DNA from: Legionella spiritensis
Lineage (GTDB): Bacteria; Pseudomonadota; Gammaproteobacteria; Legionellales; Legionellaceae
Direction: 5' to 3'
NCBI RefSeq assembly: GCF_900186965.1
Contig: NZ_LT906457.1
Span: 1,018,501 to 1,082,500 of the forward strand
DNA length: 64,000 nt
Part shown: piece by piece, positions 28,468 through 37,681 of the stretch
Layout: each line of letters opens with the position of its first letter
Position numbering within the stretch: position 1 is the first letter of the stretch
Notes under the pieces: model-generated
The model's database searches: none
Told to the model about the DNA's origin: nothing
Seen by the model: the letters and a program-made list of their open reading frames with translations, nothing else
Translations under genes and position numbers: made by a program

Positions 28468-30354
28468 CTAGGGTACGTCGGCAAGATTGCCCTTGTTTTC
28501 CAGCCAGGCTTTGCGATCACCCGCTCTTTTTTTAGCAAGCATCATGTCCATCAAGGCTATTGTTTGCAGCTCATCGTCCATGGTAAGTTGCACCAGACGT
28601 CTGGTATTGGGATCCATGGTAGTCTCACGCAACTGTATGGGATTCATTTCTCCCAATCCCTTGAAGCGCTGCACGTTGATTTTGCCTTTGTTGTTCTGAG
28701 TCAGGCGTTCAATGATTTGTTGTTTTTCATCGTCGTCCAGCGCGTAGTGAATCGTTTTACCCATATCAATACGATAAAGCGGCGGCATGGCGACAAAAAC
28801 ATGCCCGGCCTGCACCAATGGTTTGAAATGACGTAGAAAAAGTGCGCAGAGCAGGGTGGCAATGTGTGCACCGTCGGAGTCGGCATCTGCCAGAATACAG
28901 AGTTTGCCGTAACGGAGTCCTCCTAAATCATCGGAACCGGGATCAACGCCTATGGCAACGGAAATGTCATGAATTTCCTGGGAAGCCAGAACTTGTGAGG
29001 AGTCCACTTCCCAGGCGTTAAGAATTTTACCGCGTAGCGGCAGGATAGCTTGATAATCCTTGTTGCGTGCCTGTTTGGCCGAACCGCCGGCGGAATCGCC
29101 TTCCACTAAAAATAATTCCGCCTGACTCAAGTCCTGTTGCAGACAATCAGCCAGTTTCCCGGGAAGAGCAGGCCCCTGGCTGATGCGTTTACGTGCGACC
29201 TGTTTGGCTTGTTTTAACCGTTTGTGTGCCCGCTCTATAGCCAGAGCCGCAATCATCTCACCCTGACTGCGATGCTGGTTTAACCATAACGCAAAGGCAT
29301 CCTTGACTACATTGCTGACGAATGCCGCAGTTTGCCGTGAACTTAATCGCTCTTTGGTTTGACCGGCAAATTGAGGTTCTTTCATTTTAATGGAAAGTAC
29401 ATACTGACAAGGCTCCCAAAGATCATCGGCCGTCAGTTTCACGCCTCGCGGCAGCAGATTACGCAGTTCGCAGAAAGCTGCCAGCGCATCATACAGGCCC
29501 GCGCGCAATCCGTTGACATGGGTTCCTCCCTGGGTGGTGGGGATCAGATTGACATAACTTTCGCTTAAACTGCTGGCCGTGTGATTGTTTAACCAGACCA
29601 GCGCCCAGTCTACCGTGGCTTCGTCACTGCTGAATTCCCCGGTAAAGGGTTCTTCCGGACAATATTCTTCCGACAGGGATTGGCGCAGATAGTCGGCCAG
29701 CCCTTTTTCATAGCACCAGTGTAATTGCTCATTGGTGATTTTGTTAATAAAGGTCATGGACAAGCCAGGGCATAGCACCGCTTTGGCACGCAGGACATGA
29801 ATCAATTGTTTCACGGACACTCGGGTCGTGTCGAAGTATTTGCCGTTTGGCCAGAAACGGATAATGGTACCCGTGTCCCGCTTTTTGGTGACTCCGATTT
29901 CGTTTAGCTCCTGTACCTTGTCGCCGTTGGCAAAGGTCATGTAATAAATAATACCGTTTCGTTTAATGGTGACTTCAAGACGTTCGGAAAGGGCGTTGAC
30001 TACGGATACCCCTACCCCGTGCAAACCGCCGGAAAAGCTGTAATTTTTATCGGAAAATTTTCCGCCGGCGTGTAAACGGGTCATGATGACTTCCACGCCG
30101 CTTAATCCCAGTTGCGGGTGCAGATCAACCGGCATGCCGCGACCGTTGTCCTCCACCTGCATGGAACCGTCTTCAAACAGAGTGACGGTGATGGTACTGG
30201 CGTGGCCGGTAATCACTTCATCCACACTGTTGTCTATAACTTCCTGAGCCAGGTGATTCGGCCTCGTGGTATCGGTATACATGCCGGGACGGCGTTGAAC
30301 AGGTTCCAGACCAGTTAAAACTTCAATCGCTTCAGCGGTGTAATTTTCAGACAT
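28468..30354 (-). CDS. parE: DNA topoisomerase IV subunit B
   Basis: 628 residues from the ATG giving MSENYTAEAIEVLTGLEPVQ; a GTG three codons upstream is less likely. The GHKL ATPase motifs are EVIDNSVDE, VEDNGRGMPVDLH and GGLHGVGVSVVNALS. The TOPRIM domain has EGDSAGGSAKQARNK and DADSDGAHI, and QRFKGLGEMNP lies near the end. The length is that of ParE, not GyrB (about 800). ParC, the partner, is not in the window. The TAG stop lies in the CTAG that borders repeat D1; the end KGNLADVP looks complete. Confidence 0.95.
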   Translation of the reverse strand: MSENYTAEAIEVLTGLEPVQRRPGMYTDTTRPNHLAQEVIDNSVDEVITGHASTITVTLFEDGSMQVEDNGRGMPVDLHPQLGLSGVEVIMTRLHAGGKFSDKNYSFSGGLHGVGVSVVNALSERLEVTIKRNGIIYYMTFANGDKVQELNEIGVTKKRDTGTIIRFWPNGKYFDTTRVSVKQLIHVLRAKAVLCPGLSMTFINKITNEQLHWCYEKGLADYLRQSLSEEYCPEEPFTGEFSSDEATVDWALVWLNNHTASSLSESYVNLIPTTQGGTHVNGLRAGLYDALAAFCELRNLLPRGVKLTADDLWEPCQYVLSIKMKEPQFAGQTKERLSSRQTAAFVSNVVKDAFALWLNQHRSQGEMIAALAIERAHKRLKQAKQVARKRISQGPALPGKLADCLQQDLSQAELFLVEGDSAGGSAKQARNKDYQAILPLRGKILNAWEVDSSQVLASQEIHDISVAIGVDPGSDDLGGLRYGKLCILADADSDGAHIATLLCALFLRHFKPLVQAGHVFVAMPPLYRIDMGKTIHYALDDDEKQQIIERLTQNNKGKINVQRFKGLGEMNPIQLRETTMDPNTRRLVQLTMDDELQTIALMDMMLAKKRAGDRKAWLENKGNLADVP

Positions 30355-30444
30355 GTCCTTCACTTCGAGGTTTAAATAAATAATTTTATCATGAAAACCA
30401 GCGTAATTGTTCTGTCGTCATTTCACAACCCCTTCACGGTGACG

Positions 30445-31518
30445 TTATTCAACAACGATCGGCGGAAATTTATCAGCGTAATTCAACGGTTTTTGCGAAA
30501 TAGCCAGGGCAGCACGCAGGGCTGTTGTCATAAATGGTTTGCCTGATTGGTCAGGCGCATGAAGTACAGCCGGCTTTCCTTCATCGGATTGGCTTCGGAT
30601 CAGACTGTCCAGCGGCAAAGTCCCTAACAACGGGATGTTGAATCGTTCACTTAATGCCTCAGCGCCGCCGTGACCAAAGATGGCTTCCTGCTGGCCGCAG
30701 GCGCTGCAATGATGTAACGCCATATTTTCGACCAGACCCAGCACATCAATATTTGTTTTTTCAAACATTTTAATGGCTTTCCGGGCATCAAGCGTAGCGA
30801 TGTTTTGAGGGGTGGTCACCACGATAGCCCCGGTGAGCGGAATTTTCTGCACCAGACTTAATTGAATGTCACCGGTTCCCGGAGGCAGATCAATAAACAG
30901 GTAATCCAGATCATCCCAAAGTGTGATGTCCATCATTTGCAGCAGGGATTTCGCCAGCATTGGCCCACGCCAGATAAGCGCTTCTTCATTATCGGTAAGA
31001 TAACCGATGGACATGGCTTCAATCCCGTGGGCTTTTACCGGAAGATAATGATTGTCCTGAATTTCGACGGGTTTTGCGTCGCCAAGCATCAAGGGAATAC
31101 TTGGTCCATAGATATCGGCGTCCAGTATTCCGACGCGAGCCCCGGCTTTGGCGAGGGCAACCGCCAGATTCACCGCGACCGTTGATTTACCGACGCCACC
31201 CTTGCCTGACGCGACGGCAATGGTGTTTTTTACGCCACGCAGACCTCGTCCCGGTAATTGTGTGATATGTGCACGAATATCCGGTTCCAGCGTAAGATGG
31301 ATTGGCAGCGACGGATAAACCTGGGCAAGCGCCTTACGGATTAAAGATTGCAACGAATCCTCGATAGATCCGGTAGGGAATCCGGCTGATAAAGCAATCG
31401 TCAATGCGTCGGTTTTTATATCGATTGATGCTTCAAAACCGAGTTGCGCCAGCGTCTGATTAAAGAAAGGTACCGTAGTAGTGGCCAGAATGGTTTTTAT
31501 TTTATCTTGGTTATTCAT
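30445..31518 (-). CDS. mrp: Mrp/ApbC iron-sulfur carrier ATPase
   Basis: 357 residues from the ATG giving MNNQDKIKTILATTTVP; a longer frame reaches into repeat F and is unlikely. An N-terminal DUF59-like segment is followed by the deviant Walker A NTIAVASGKGGVGKSTVAVNLA (about residue 107), the Walker B DYLFIDLPPGTGD, and the cluster-binding CxxC in HHCSACGQQEAIFGHGG. It carries Fe-S clusters to target enzymes. It lies between parE and the helicase gene on the same strand. Confidence 0.93.
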   Translation of the reverse strand: MNNQDKIKTILATTTVPFFNQTLAQLGFEASIDIKTDALTIALSAGFPTGSIEDSLQSLIRKALAQVYPSLPIHLTLEPDIRAHITQLPGRGLRGVKNTIAVASGKGGVGKSTVAVNLAVALAKAGARVGILDADIYGPSIPLMLGDAKPVEIQDNHYLPVKAHGIEAMSIGYLTDNEEALIWRGPMLAKSLLQMMDITLWDDLDYLFIDLPPGTGDIQLSLVQKIPLTGAIVVTTPQNIATLDARKAIKMFEKTNIDVLGLVENMALHHCSACGQQEAIFGHGGAEALSERFNIPLLGTLPLDSLIRSQSDEGKPAVLHAPDQSGKPFMTTALRAALAISQKPLNYADKFPPIVVE

Positions 31519-31586
31519 AGTCGTGTCGTTTGCAAAATCAACCCGGATCATAACGCAGATAGGGATATTCATGAAAGAGGTACCAG

Positions 31587-31663
31587 GGCGTGTCCTCATT
31601 CAATCTGCAATTTGCGCTAAATTATCCCAACTTTTAGCTCGCGAAACAGAATGAGGACACACC
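31587..31663. repeat. Short palindromic repeat F, 77 bp
   Basis: GGCGTGTCCTCATTC and GAATGAGGACACACC form the ends. CCAG (31583-31586) and CTAG (31664-31667) flank them, the second being the stop of the helicase gene. It separates mrp from the helicase gene in a row of same-strand genes. Confidence 0.75.
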
Positions 31664-34600
31664 CTAGTCTTGAAAAGGCCAGTTGATCCAGGTATTGGTA
31701 TTCAGATAATAGAGGCCGCAATGGATGGGGTGAGTTGATGTGGCGGTGAGCAGTCTGGCGTAACCGTTGACCTGGTTCTTGTGTTGCTGTTGAGACTGGT
31801 CGTCTTCACGTCCGGTTTTAAAATCAATAATCCAGCATATACCTTGATCGCAAAAGGTTCGGTCAATAATACGGATACCGGTGCGGCCGTTTTCCTCGAC
31901 TAATAATTCGTATTCATTATGCTCTTCGCTGTGTTTGTTACAGATCCACTGCCCAATGGGATCCTGGAAGAGTTTGTTCATCTGCAGCTTGAGGTGGTTT
32001 AAGGTGTCTTCCAGTTGTTGACGGTCAAGGCCGATGCCTTTTAATTGTCCGGTGATCATGGACCAGGGGAGTTCATCGATGCCGGTGGGATGATAAGTGC
32101 AAATCCACTGCATGAGTTCGTGAGTGATGATGCCTGTCTGACGGGCGTTGGATCTGAGATCAGGAAGATGGGTATGGTTTGATTCATGGGCAACACGAGG
32201 CGGGGACGACTTGTAAAAATCAACAGGAAGCCGCCAAAGGGTCGGCAGCGGATCAGGGATGGTTTTTTCCTGGCTCTCATCGTCTTGCGTCTGGAACATC
32301 TGATCGTGCAAAAGGGCTCGAAAAGTGGATTTGCCGCTGCCTTTTTCCCGATTATCAAACAAATGCAAACGTTTTTTAGCCCGGGTGGTTGCGACATAAA
32401 GGAGGCGTTGCAGTTCATACCGTTCTTTCTCGGCTTCCAGTTCACCGAGGTAATCATAAAGCAGGCATTGTTTTTTATAAGACGCGCGAATGGGTGAGAT
32501 GAGCAGGTATTCCTGCCTGGTCTGGCTGGGTAACCTTAGCCAACGCAGAAGAGGCAAATCCCGATTGGGAGGCCTGTTACCCAGGCCAGGTAAAATCACG
32601 CTGTCAAACTCCAGACCTTTGGATTTATGAATGGTCATAATCTGTAGGCGGGATGGCGTGACGCATTGGGAATACAGGTGATCCAGCGCGTCCGTAAAAC
32701 GAGCTATATCGGCAATCTGGCCATCCTGACTGTGTTGATCAAGCAGTCGCCAGAATTGTTCCAGATCGGTTTGTCTGCCGGCGTCAAGAATGTACTCGCT
32801 ATGTAATTGTCCGGCAGTCTGGCGTACCCAGTCTACAAGGGATTGCTGTTGACGCATGGTCAATGCGTCGCTCATCACTTGGGTAAAATAGCGGAGGCGG
32901 ATTGTTGATTCGTCACCAGGATCAAGGATATCTGCCTGGCTTTGCAAGGCATGCAATATGGATTGACTTCTGTCAAAATTGGCTATTTTGTGAAGATCCG
33001 TGAGAGACAAGCCGCACCAGGGGCTTCTAATCAGCGCCATCCAGGCCAGTCGATCGGCGGGATAAAGCAGGGCTTTTGTCAGACTCCAGATGTCGCGTAT
33101 GTGGGGCAGCGAGGAGAGCTGTTCGATTTCCACACCCTGAAACGCGATATTTTCTGTGCGTAACAAGCGAACGATCTCGTTAAGATGTGAACGGGAACGC
33201 ACCAGTATCGCAATCTGATCTTCAGGATAGGTGGCCAGTTCGTCTGCAACAAGGTCTACAACAGCGCGTGCTTCCCTTTCCCGGTCACCGAGTTGTCGCG
33301 CATAAATACCGCTGTCCGGCATAGCCTGATGGGCAGGCGCTGACGAATGAAAGGAAATGGCGCCTGATTCGATATCATCCTGTCCTGGAAAAATAGTCTG
33401 AAACGAGGAATTGACCCAGTCGACAAGAGTCGCTGAGGAACGAAAATTACAACATAATTCCAGCGGCGTCAGCCTGACGTGTCCAATTCCTTGCTGCCGC
33501 GCCTTTAGAAACAAACCTACCTCAGCCTGACGAAACCGGTAAATGGATTGCATGGGATCCCCGACCAGAAACAATGTTTTACCGTCATCCGGTTGCCAGC
33601 CTTGTACCAGTTTTTCAATCAGACTTGCCTGTTGCAGGGATGTGTCCTGAAACTCATCCACAAGAAGATGGTGAATGGTGTTGTCCAGGTACAGGGTTAA
33701 ATCCGTAGGTTGCTCCTCATCACCCAGAGCCAGAATCGCTTGCTGGGATATCGCGGTAAAATCAGACACGTTCGCGTCTTTAAAGACAAGGTGTAAATGA
33801 GCGACCAGAACCGGCAGTAACGTCAAAAGACTCTGCAGGACTTGCCATTGTTCGTTGTCATAATGCGGTTCGGGCATCTTGCTGACTCTAAGCAGCGCAT
33901 CGGCGACATCGGGGCAATCCTGTAACGCGGTCAACAGCTCCTTGCCTTGATCTTTCAACTGCTGGAAAAGGGCGGGATCACAAACGCCTTTTTTTAAACT
34001 GTCCAAACGTTTTCTCAGCTGCCCCTGTTTCGTCAGCAACAGATCAGCCAGGGCAGACGCAATCTCTCGATCCAGGGGTTCAAACGCATGCCAGTTACGA
34101 AGTGGAAAGCGGATAGATTGCGGATCGTTTTCAAGAGAGGCCATCTCACGGCCGAAATGACACAACGGTGTGCGCAAATCCGAAGGGATACTGGCTATCA
34201 GTCGCCTAAGACCATGCTGTTCAATCAAGGCGAGCGCCTGTTCATGGGTTTCCTTTTCCAGATCCCGGGCCTGATAGAACGTTTCCAGCCATTGATCACG
34301 GGTTTGCAAAAGGTTGCTGAATAATTCCAGAAGCCTGTCCTGCCGGTTATCAAGATGTTGCAGCAGAGTCAGGATCTCGGAGCGGTATGTTTCTTCATCC
34401 AGGGCGCATGCCACACAATTCTGAGCCGCCTGTATGTATTGAGGGTAAGGCAGATCGGTAATGTCGCAATAAGGGAGTTGTTTTTCGGGCAGGGGAATGG
34501 CCCGGGTCAGGGTCTGGCAAAGCGAGTCTATGGTCATGATCCGAAGACAATGCGGCTGTTCCAGCAGTTGCCAGCCAAAGTGCCGATCTCTTTTTAAAGC

Positions 34601-34879
34601 GTCACTTGCCAATTGAAACGTCAGTTGCTGATGGGGTGTTTCAGGCCGGATCCCCTGTGCCGCTTTGTTTAAGGAAGCTAAAATGCGCTCACGCATTTCA
34701 CTGGCCGCCTTACGGGTAAAGGTCAGGGCAACAATCTGTTGCGGTGCCTGAACGGAACCGAGCAACCGTAAAAAACGCTGGGTCAATAACTCCGTCTTTC
34801 CCGAGCCGGCCGGCGCCTGTACGATGAACGATCGGGTGGGGTCGGTTGCCAGACTTCGTTGTTGACCATCTTTAAGCAT
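31664..34879 (-). CDS. UvrD/RecB-type helicase-nuclease
   Basis: 1071 residues. An N-terminal superfamily 1 helicase with Walker A FIVQAPAGSGKTELLTQRFLRLL, LTFTRKAASEM (motif Ia), LVDEFQDTS (motif II), LVGDPMQSIYRFR (motif III), a C-terminal TIHKSKGLEF (motif V) and YVATTRAKKRLHLF (motif VI). A RecB-family nuclease at the end has the signature IIDFKTGRED plus an upstream RTFCDQ segment. It resembles AddA-type double-strand-break resection enzymes. The expected AddB partner is not visible downstream; repeat F and mrp follow. It overlaps lysAC by 8 bases. The TAG stop abuts repeat F. Confidence 0.85.
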   Translation of the reverse strand: MLKDGQQRSLATDPTRSFIVQAPAGSGKTELLTQRFLRLLGSVQAPQQIVALTFTRKAASEMRERILASLNKAAQGIRPETPHQQLTFQLASDALKRDRHFGWQLLEQPHCLRIMTIDSLCQTLTRAIPLPEKQLPYCDITDLPYPQYIQAAQNCVACALDEETYRSEILTLLQHLDNRQDRLLELFSNLLQTRDQWLETFYQARDLEKETHEQALALIEQHGLRRLIASIPSDLRTPLCHFGREMASLENDPQSIRFPLRNWHAFEPLDREIASALADLLLTKQGQLRKRLDSLKKGVCDPALFQQLKDQGKELLTALQDCPDVADALLRVSKMPEPHYDNEQWQVLQSLLTLLPVLVAHLHLVFKDANVSDFTAISQQAILALGDEEQPTDLTLYLDNTIHHLLVDEFQDTSLQQASLIEKLVQGWQPDDGKTLFLVGDPMQSIYRFRQAEVGLFLKARQQGIGHVRLTPLELCCNFRSSATLVDWVNSSFQTIFPGQDDIESGAISFHSSAPAHQAMPDSGIYARQLGDREREARAVVDLVADELATYPEDQIAILVRSRSHLNEIVRLLRTENIAFQGVEIEQLSSLPHIRDIWSLTKALLYPADRLAWMALIRSPWCGLSLTDLHKIANFDRSQSILHALQSQADILDPGDESTIRLRYFTQVMSDALTMRQQQSLVDWVRQTAGQLHSEYILDAGRQTDLEQFWRLLDQHSQDGQIADIARFTDALDHLYSQCVTPSRLQIMTIHKSKGLEFDSVILPGLGNRPPNRDLPLLRWLRLPSQTRQEYLLISPIRASYKKQCLLYDYLGELEAEKERYELQRLLYVATTRAKKRLHLFDNREKGSGKSTFRALLHDQMFQTQDDESQEKTIPDPLPTLWRLPVDFYKSSPPRVAHESNHTHLPDLRSNARQTGIITHELMQWICTYHPTGIDELPWSMITGQLKGIGLDRQQLEDTLNHLKLQMNKLFQDPIGQWICNKHSEEHNEYELLVEENGRTGIRIIDRTFCDQGICWIIDFKTGREDDQSQQQHKNQVNGYARLLTATSTHPIHCGLYYLNTNTWINWPFQD

Positions 34880-37436
34880 ATACCATCACTTCCTGTGCCG
34901 GCGGCCTTAAATTATAACTGGAACTCATGCAATGACCGTAAGCACCGGCGTTGGCAATCAACAAGACATCATTTTCCCGGGTAGAGGGAAAAGGTCTGTC
35001 ATATCCCAGCGTGTCACCCGATTCACAAATGGGACCAACGACATGGGCAAAGCCTACTTTTTCCTCATGCAGGCGGCTCAGATTAATAATCTCATGGTAG
35101 GCGCCGTAGAGTGCCGGGCGGATTAATGAATTCATACCGGTTTCAATCCCGATAAAGCGTACCTTACCTTTCTCTTTGCACTGGGTGACTTTCGCGAGAA
35201 TAATTCCTGCGTTGGATACCAGGAAACGCCCTGGTTCCAGCCAGAATGACAAACGCGGAAAACGCGACTTGATAGCCATTAATGACGAATCAAAACTGGC
35301 CAGATCCAGGTTTTGCTGACCGGGCTTTTCAGCCACACCCAGGCCGCCACCCAGGTTGATAACCTGGACTTGCGGGAAGTGCTGCAATAATTCGGTAAGC
35401 ATTAACGCCGTGTTTTGCCATAGCTCCGGGGTCAGGATTCCGCTGCCGGAATGCGAATGCAGTCCCGTCACGTTAATTTTCAGGGTTTTGACTAATTCAA
35501 TGGCCTGAGGGATGTCGGATTGTGGAATGCCGAATTTGGATTCGTTACCTGCTGTGGATACGAATTTGTGATGCCCGGCACCGCTGCCGGAATCTATGCG
35601 CAGCATAATGCTCCGATCGGTAAATAATTCCGGCCAGTTTTGTAAGGGGTACAAACTGTCAATGGTGATAGTGCAGCCGGTTGTCTGGGCAAATTCGTAT
35701 TCGTGTCTGGGCGCAAAATTGGGAGTAAATAAAACACGTTGGGTATCAATATCCGGAAACAACTGTAATACGCTTTGCAATTCGTTGATTGACACACATT
35801 CAAATCCCAGTCCGGCCTCATAAAAGGTCCGTAAAATATCCGGATGCGGATTGGCTTTTACCGCGTAAAAGGGTTTGTCTATCGATTTCAGGGCCAGTAA
35901 TTCATCTGCCTTGGCTTGCAGCGTCGGGCGATGATAGACGTAACAGGGGGATTCGGTTTGAGCCATTTGCAGTAAACGTTCACGCTCCTTTTCCCACCAT
36001 GGAACAGGACGAATGTCCGGTTGCCCGAATTCCTCATGCCAGCTTTTGGAATAATAAAAACTCTGGGGATTGCTCTCAATGAGCAGATGATGCAATTGCT
36101 GGCGCAATTTCTCCGCCTGCGACTCGTCCACGACGTAGGTCAGATTCAAATCATTTGAAGCAAGGGACATCAGATAAATTTGTTTGGCTTCGAATATTTC
36201 CAGGGTTGGGCCAAGACGCGGAAGAACCGTACGGATATGGTGGCCGACCAGACTGACCGCACTGCATGGTTCTATGAGCCTGGCTCGTCCGAATCGATTC
36301 AAATCCGCCAGTAACGCGTCCAGGCGATGTCTTTCGTAGAGTTTGCCGTTACTGTCCAGAGACAGCGTGACGTTAAATTCGGAAGACGATAGTAAATCGA
36401 CCGAAAAGCCATGTGTTTTAAAGGTTGTAAACACATCCGCCAGAAATCCGACCTGTTGCCACATATTCAGGGTATCTATGGAGATGAGAATAATACTGTG
36501 CTTGACCTGAATGGATTTGATAGGCGGGGCGTTATCGTCACTGTCCTTGGAAATCCGTGTTCCGGAATGTTCCGGCATACGGGTGTACTTGACCACCATG
36601 GGAATGCCGGCTTTTCTGACCGGCGGGATACAGTTGGGGTGTAATACCTTGGCACCCATGGAAGCAATTTCCTGGGCCTCGTCGTAATTGATTTGCTTGA
36701 GTAAACGAGCGTGGGGTAACTGGTGGGGATTGGCCGTATAGATTCCGGGAACGTCGGTCCATATCTCACAGAGACTGGCTTCAAGACTTGCTGCCAGAAG
36801 CGTGGCTGAGGTATCCGAGCCTCCCCGTCCCAGCAAAACGGTTTCGCCCTGGGCGTTGGCTGCGAAAAACCCCTGGGTAATAATAGCCTTGGCGCCGGAA
36901 TTTAGAAATTTTTGGCGTAACCCGGGGTTCGGGGGACTGTCACAACGGGCAGTCAGGTAATTGACTCCGTCCCCGCCGGGGATAGGTGTTGAAACCAGAG
37001 CGTCCCTGACATCAAACCATAGACAGTCAATCCCTGTTTTCCGGAGAAACGCGTGTCCCAGGCGAGTCATCATCAATTCGCCGCAACTCATGATCTGCGC
37101 CCGGGCTTTCGCCGGCGCTTCTTTTAACAAGGCAATTCCGGTCAGTAATTGCTGCAGTCGGGTTAGCTCATCGTTTACCAATTCCCGGGATACCTCCAGG
37201 GCGTCGGCCAGTTCGAAGTGGTTATCGCAAATATCTTTCAGGATAGTATGATGTTGATCATACAATGCGGCGTCTATGGCTTGTTCCAGTTTGTTGGATA
37301 TTTGCGCTAAAGCGGAACAGACAATGACAGGCTGCGCTCCTTGCTCTACGTGTTGGCGAGTGATTTTAGCGATATTATCCCAGGTTTGCCGTGAGGATAC
37401 ACTGGTACCACCGAATTTTGTGATGAGTTGTTGCAT
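34872..37436 (-). CDS. lysAC: Bifunctional aspartate kinase/diaminopimelate decarboxylase
   Basis: 854 residues from the ATG giving MQQLITKFGGTSVSS. The N-terminal half is aspartate kinase (KFGGTSV, GRGGSDTSATLLAASL, EIWTDVPGIYTANP) with ACT regulatory segments near 310-460. The C-terminal half from about residue 485 is a PLP-dependent decarboxylase: FYAVKANPHPDIL (PLP lysine), HSHSGSG, LNLGGGLGV, EPGR and GPICESGDTLG. The first and last steps of lysine/diaminopimelate synthesis are thus fused, as known in Legionella and Xanthomonas relatives. It is divergent from the FadL gene across a 245-base AT-rich region. Confidence 0.94.
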   Translation of the reverse strand: MQQLITKFGGTSVSSRQTWDNIAKITRQHVEQGAQPVIVCSALAQISNKLEQAIDAALYDQHHTILKDICDNHFELADALEVSRELVNDELTRLQQLLTGIALLKEAPAKARAQIMSCGELMMTRLGHAFLRKTGIDCLWFDVRDALVSTPIPGGDGVNYLTARCDSPPNPGLRQKFLNSGAKAIITQGFFAANAQGETVLLGRGGSDTSATLLAASLEASLCEIWTDVPGIYTANPHQLPHARLLKQINYDEAQEIASMGAKVLHPNCIPPVRKAGIPMVVKYTRMPEHSGTRISKDSDDNAPPIKSIQVKHSIILISIDTLNMWQQVGFLADVFTTFKTHGFSVDLLSSSEFNVTLSLDSNGKLYERHRLDALLADLNRFGRARLIEPCSAVSLVGHHIRTVLPRLGPTLEIFEAKQIYLMSLASNDLNLTYVVDESQAEKLRQQLHHLLIESNPQSFYYSKSWHEEFGQPDIRPVPWWEKERERLLQMAQTESPCYVYHRPTLQAKADELLALKSIDKPFYAVKANPHPDILRTFYEAGLGFECVSINELQSVLQLFPDIDTQRVLFTPNFAPRHEYEFAQTTGCTITIDSLYPLQNWPELFTDRSIMLRIDSGSGAGHHKFVSTAGNESKFGIPQSDIPQAIELVKTLKINVTGLHSHSGSGILTPELWQNTALMLTELLQHFPQVQVINLGGGLGVAEKPGQQNLDLASFDSSLMAIKSRFPRLSFWLEPGRFLVSNAGIILAKVTQCKEKGKVRFIGIETGMNSLIRPALYGAYHEIINLSRLHEEKVGFAHVVGPICESGDTLGYDRPFPSTRENDVLLIANAGAYGHCMSSSYNLRPPAQEVMVYA

Positions 37437-37681
37437 ACGACTTCCAGCGCAAAAAAAATACACGTTAGCATGGACGACACTATAAAGACAAGATGACCCT
37501 TCGCTTTTGGTGGTAATAAAAAACCAAAATGACTATCTTGAGTCCACAGTGTTTTTGTAAAGGCTATTTATTGATTTTATTGATAAATTTTTTCCTATTA
37601 CCATTTGAAAACAATTTTAATTCCTTTATCATCAGTTTGTTTTGCAAAATTTTGGGATGCATTTAAGTTAAGGAGTGTGGA
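37437..37681. promoter_or_regulatory. Divergent promoter region between lysAC and the FadL-like gene
   Basis: This 245-base AT-rich spacer must hold promoters for both genes. TTGGT and ACCAA form an inverted repeat near 37508-37536, close to lysAC. No classical lysine riboswitch was recognised, and no exact promoter could be fixed. Confidence 0.4.
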
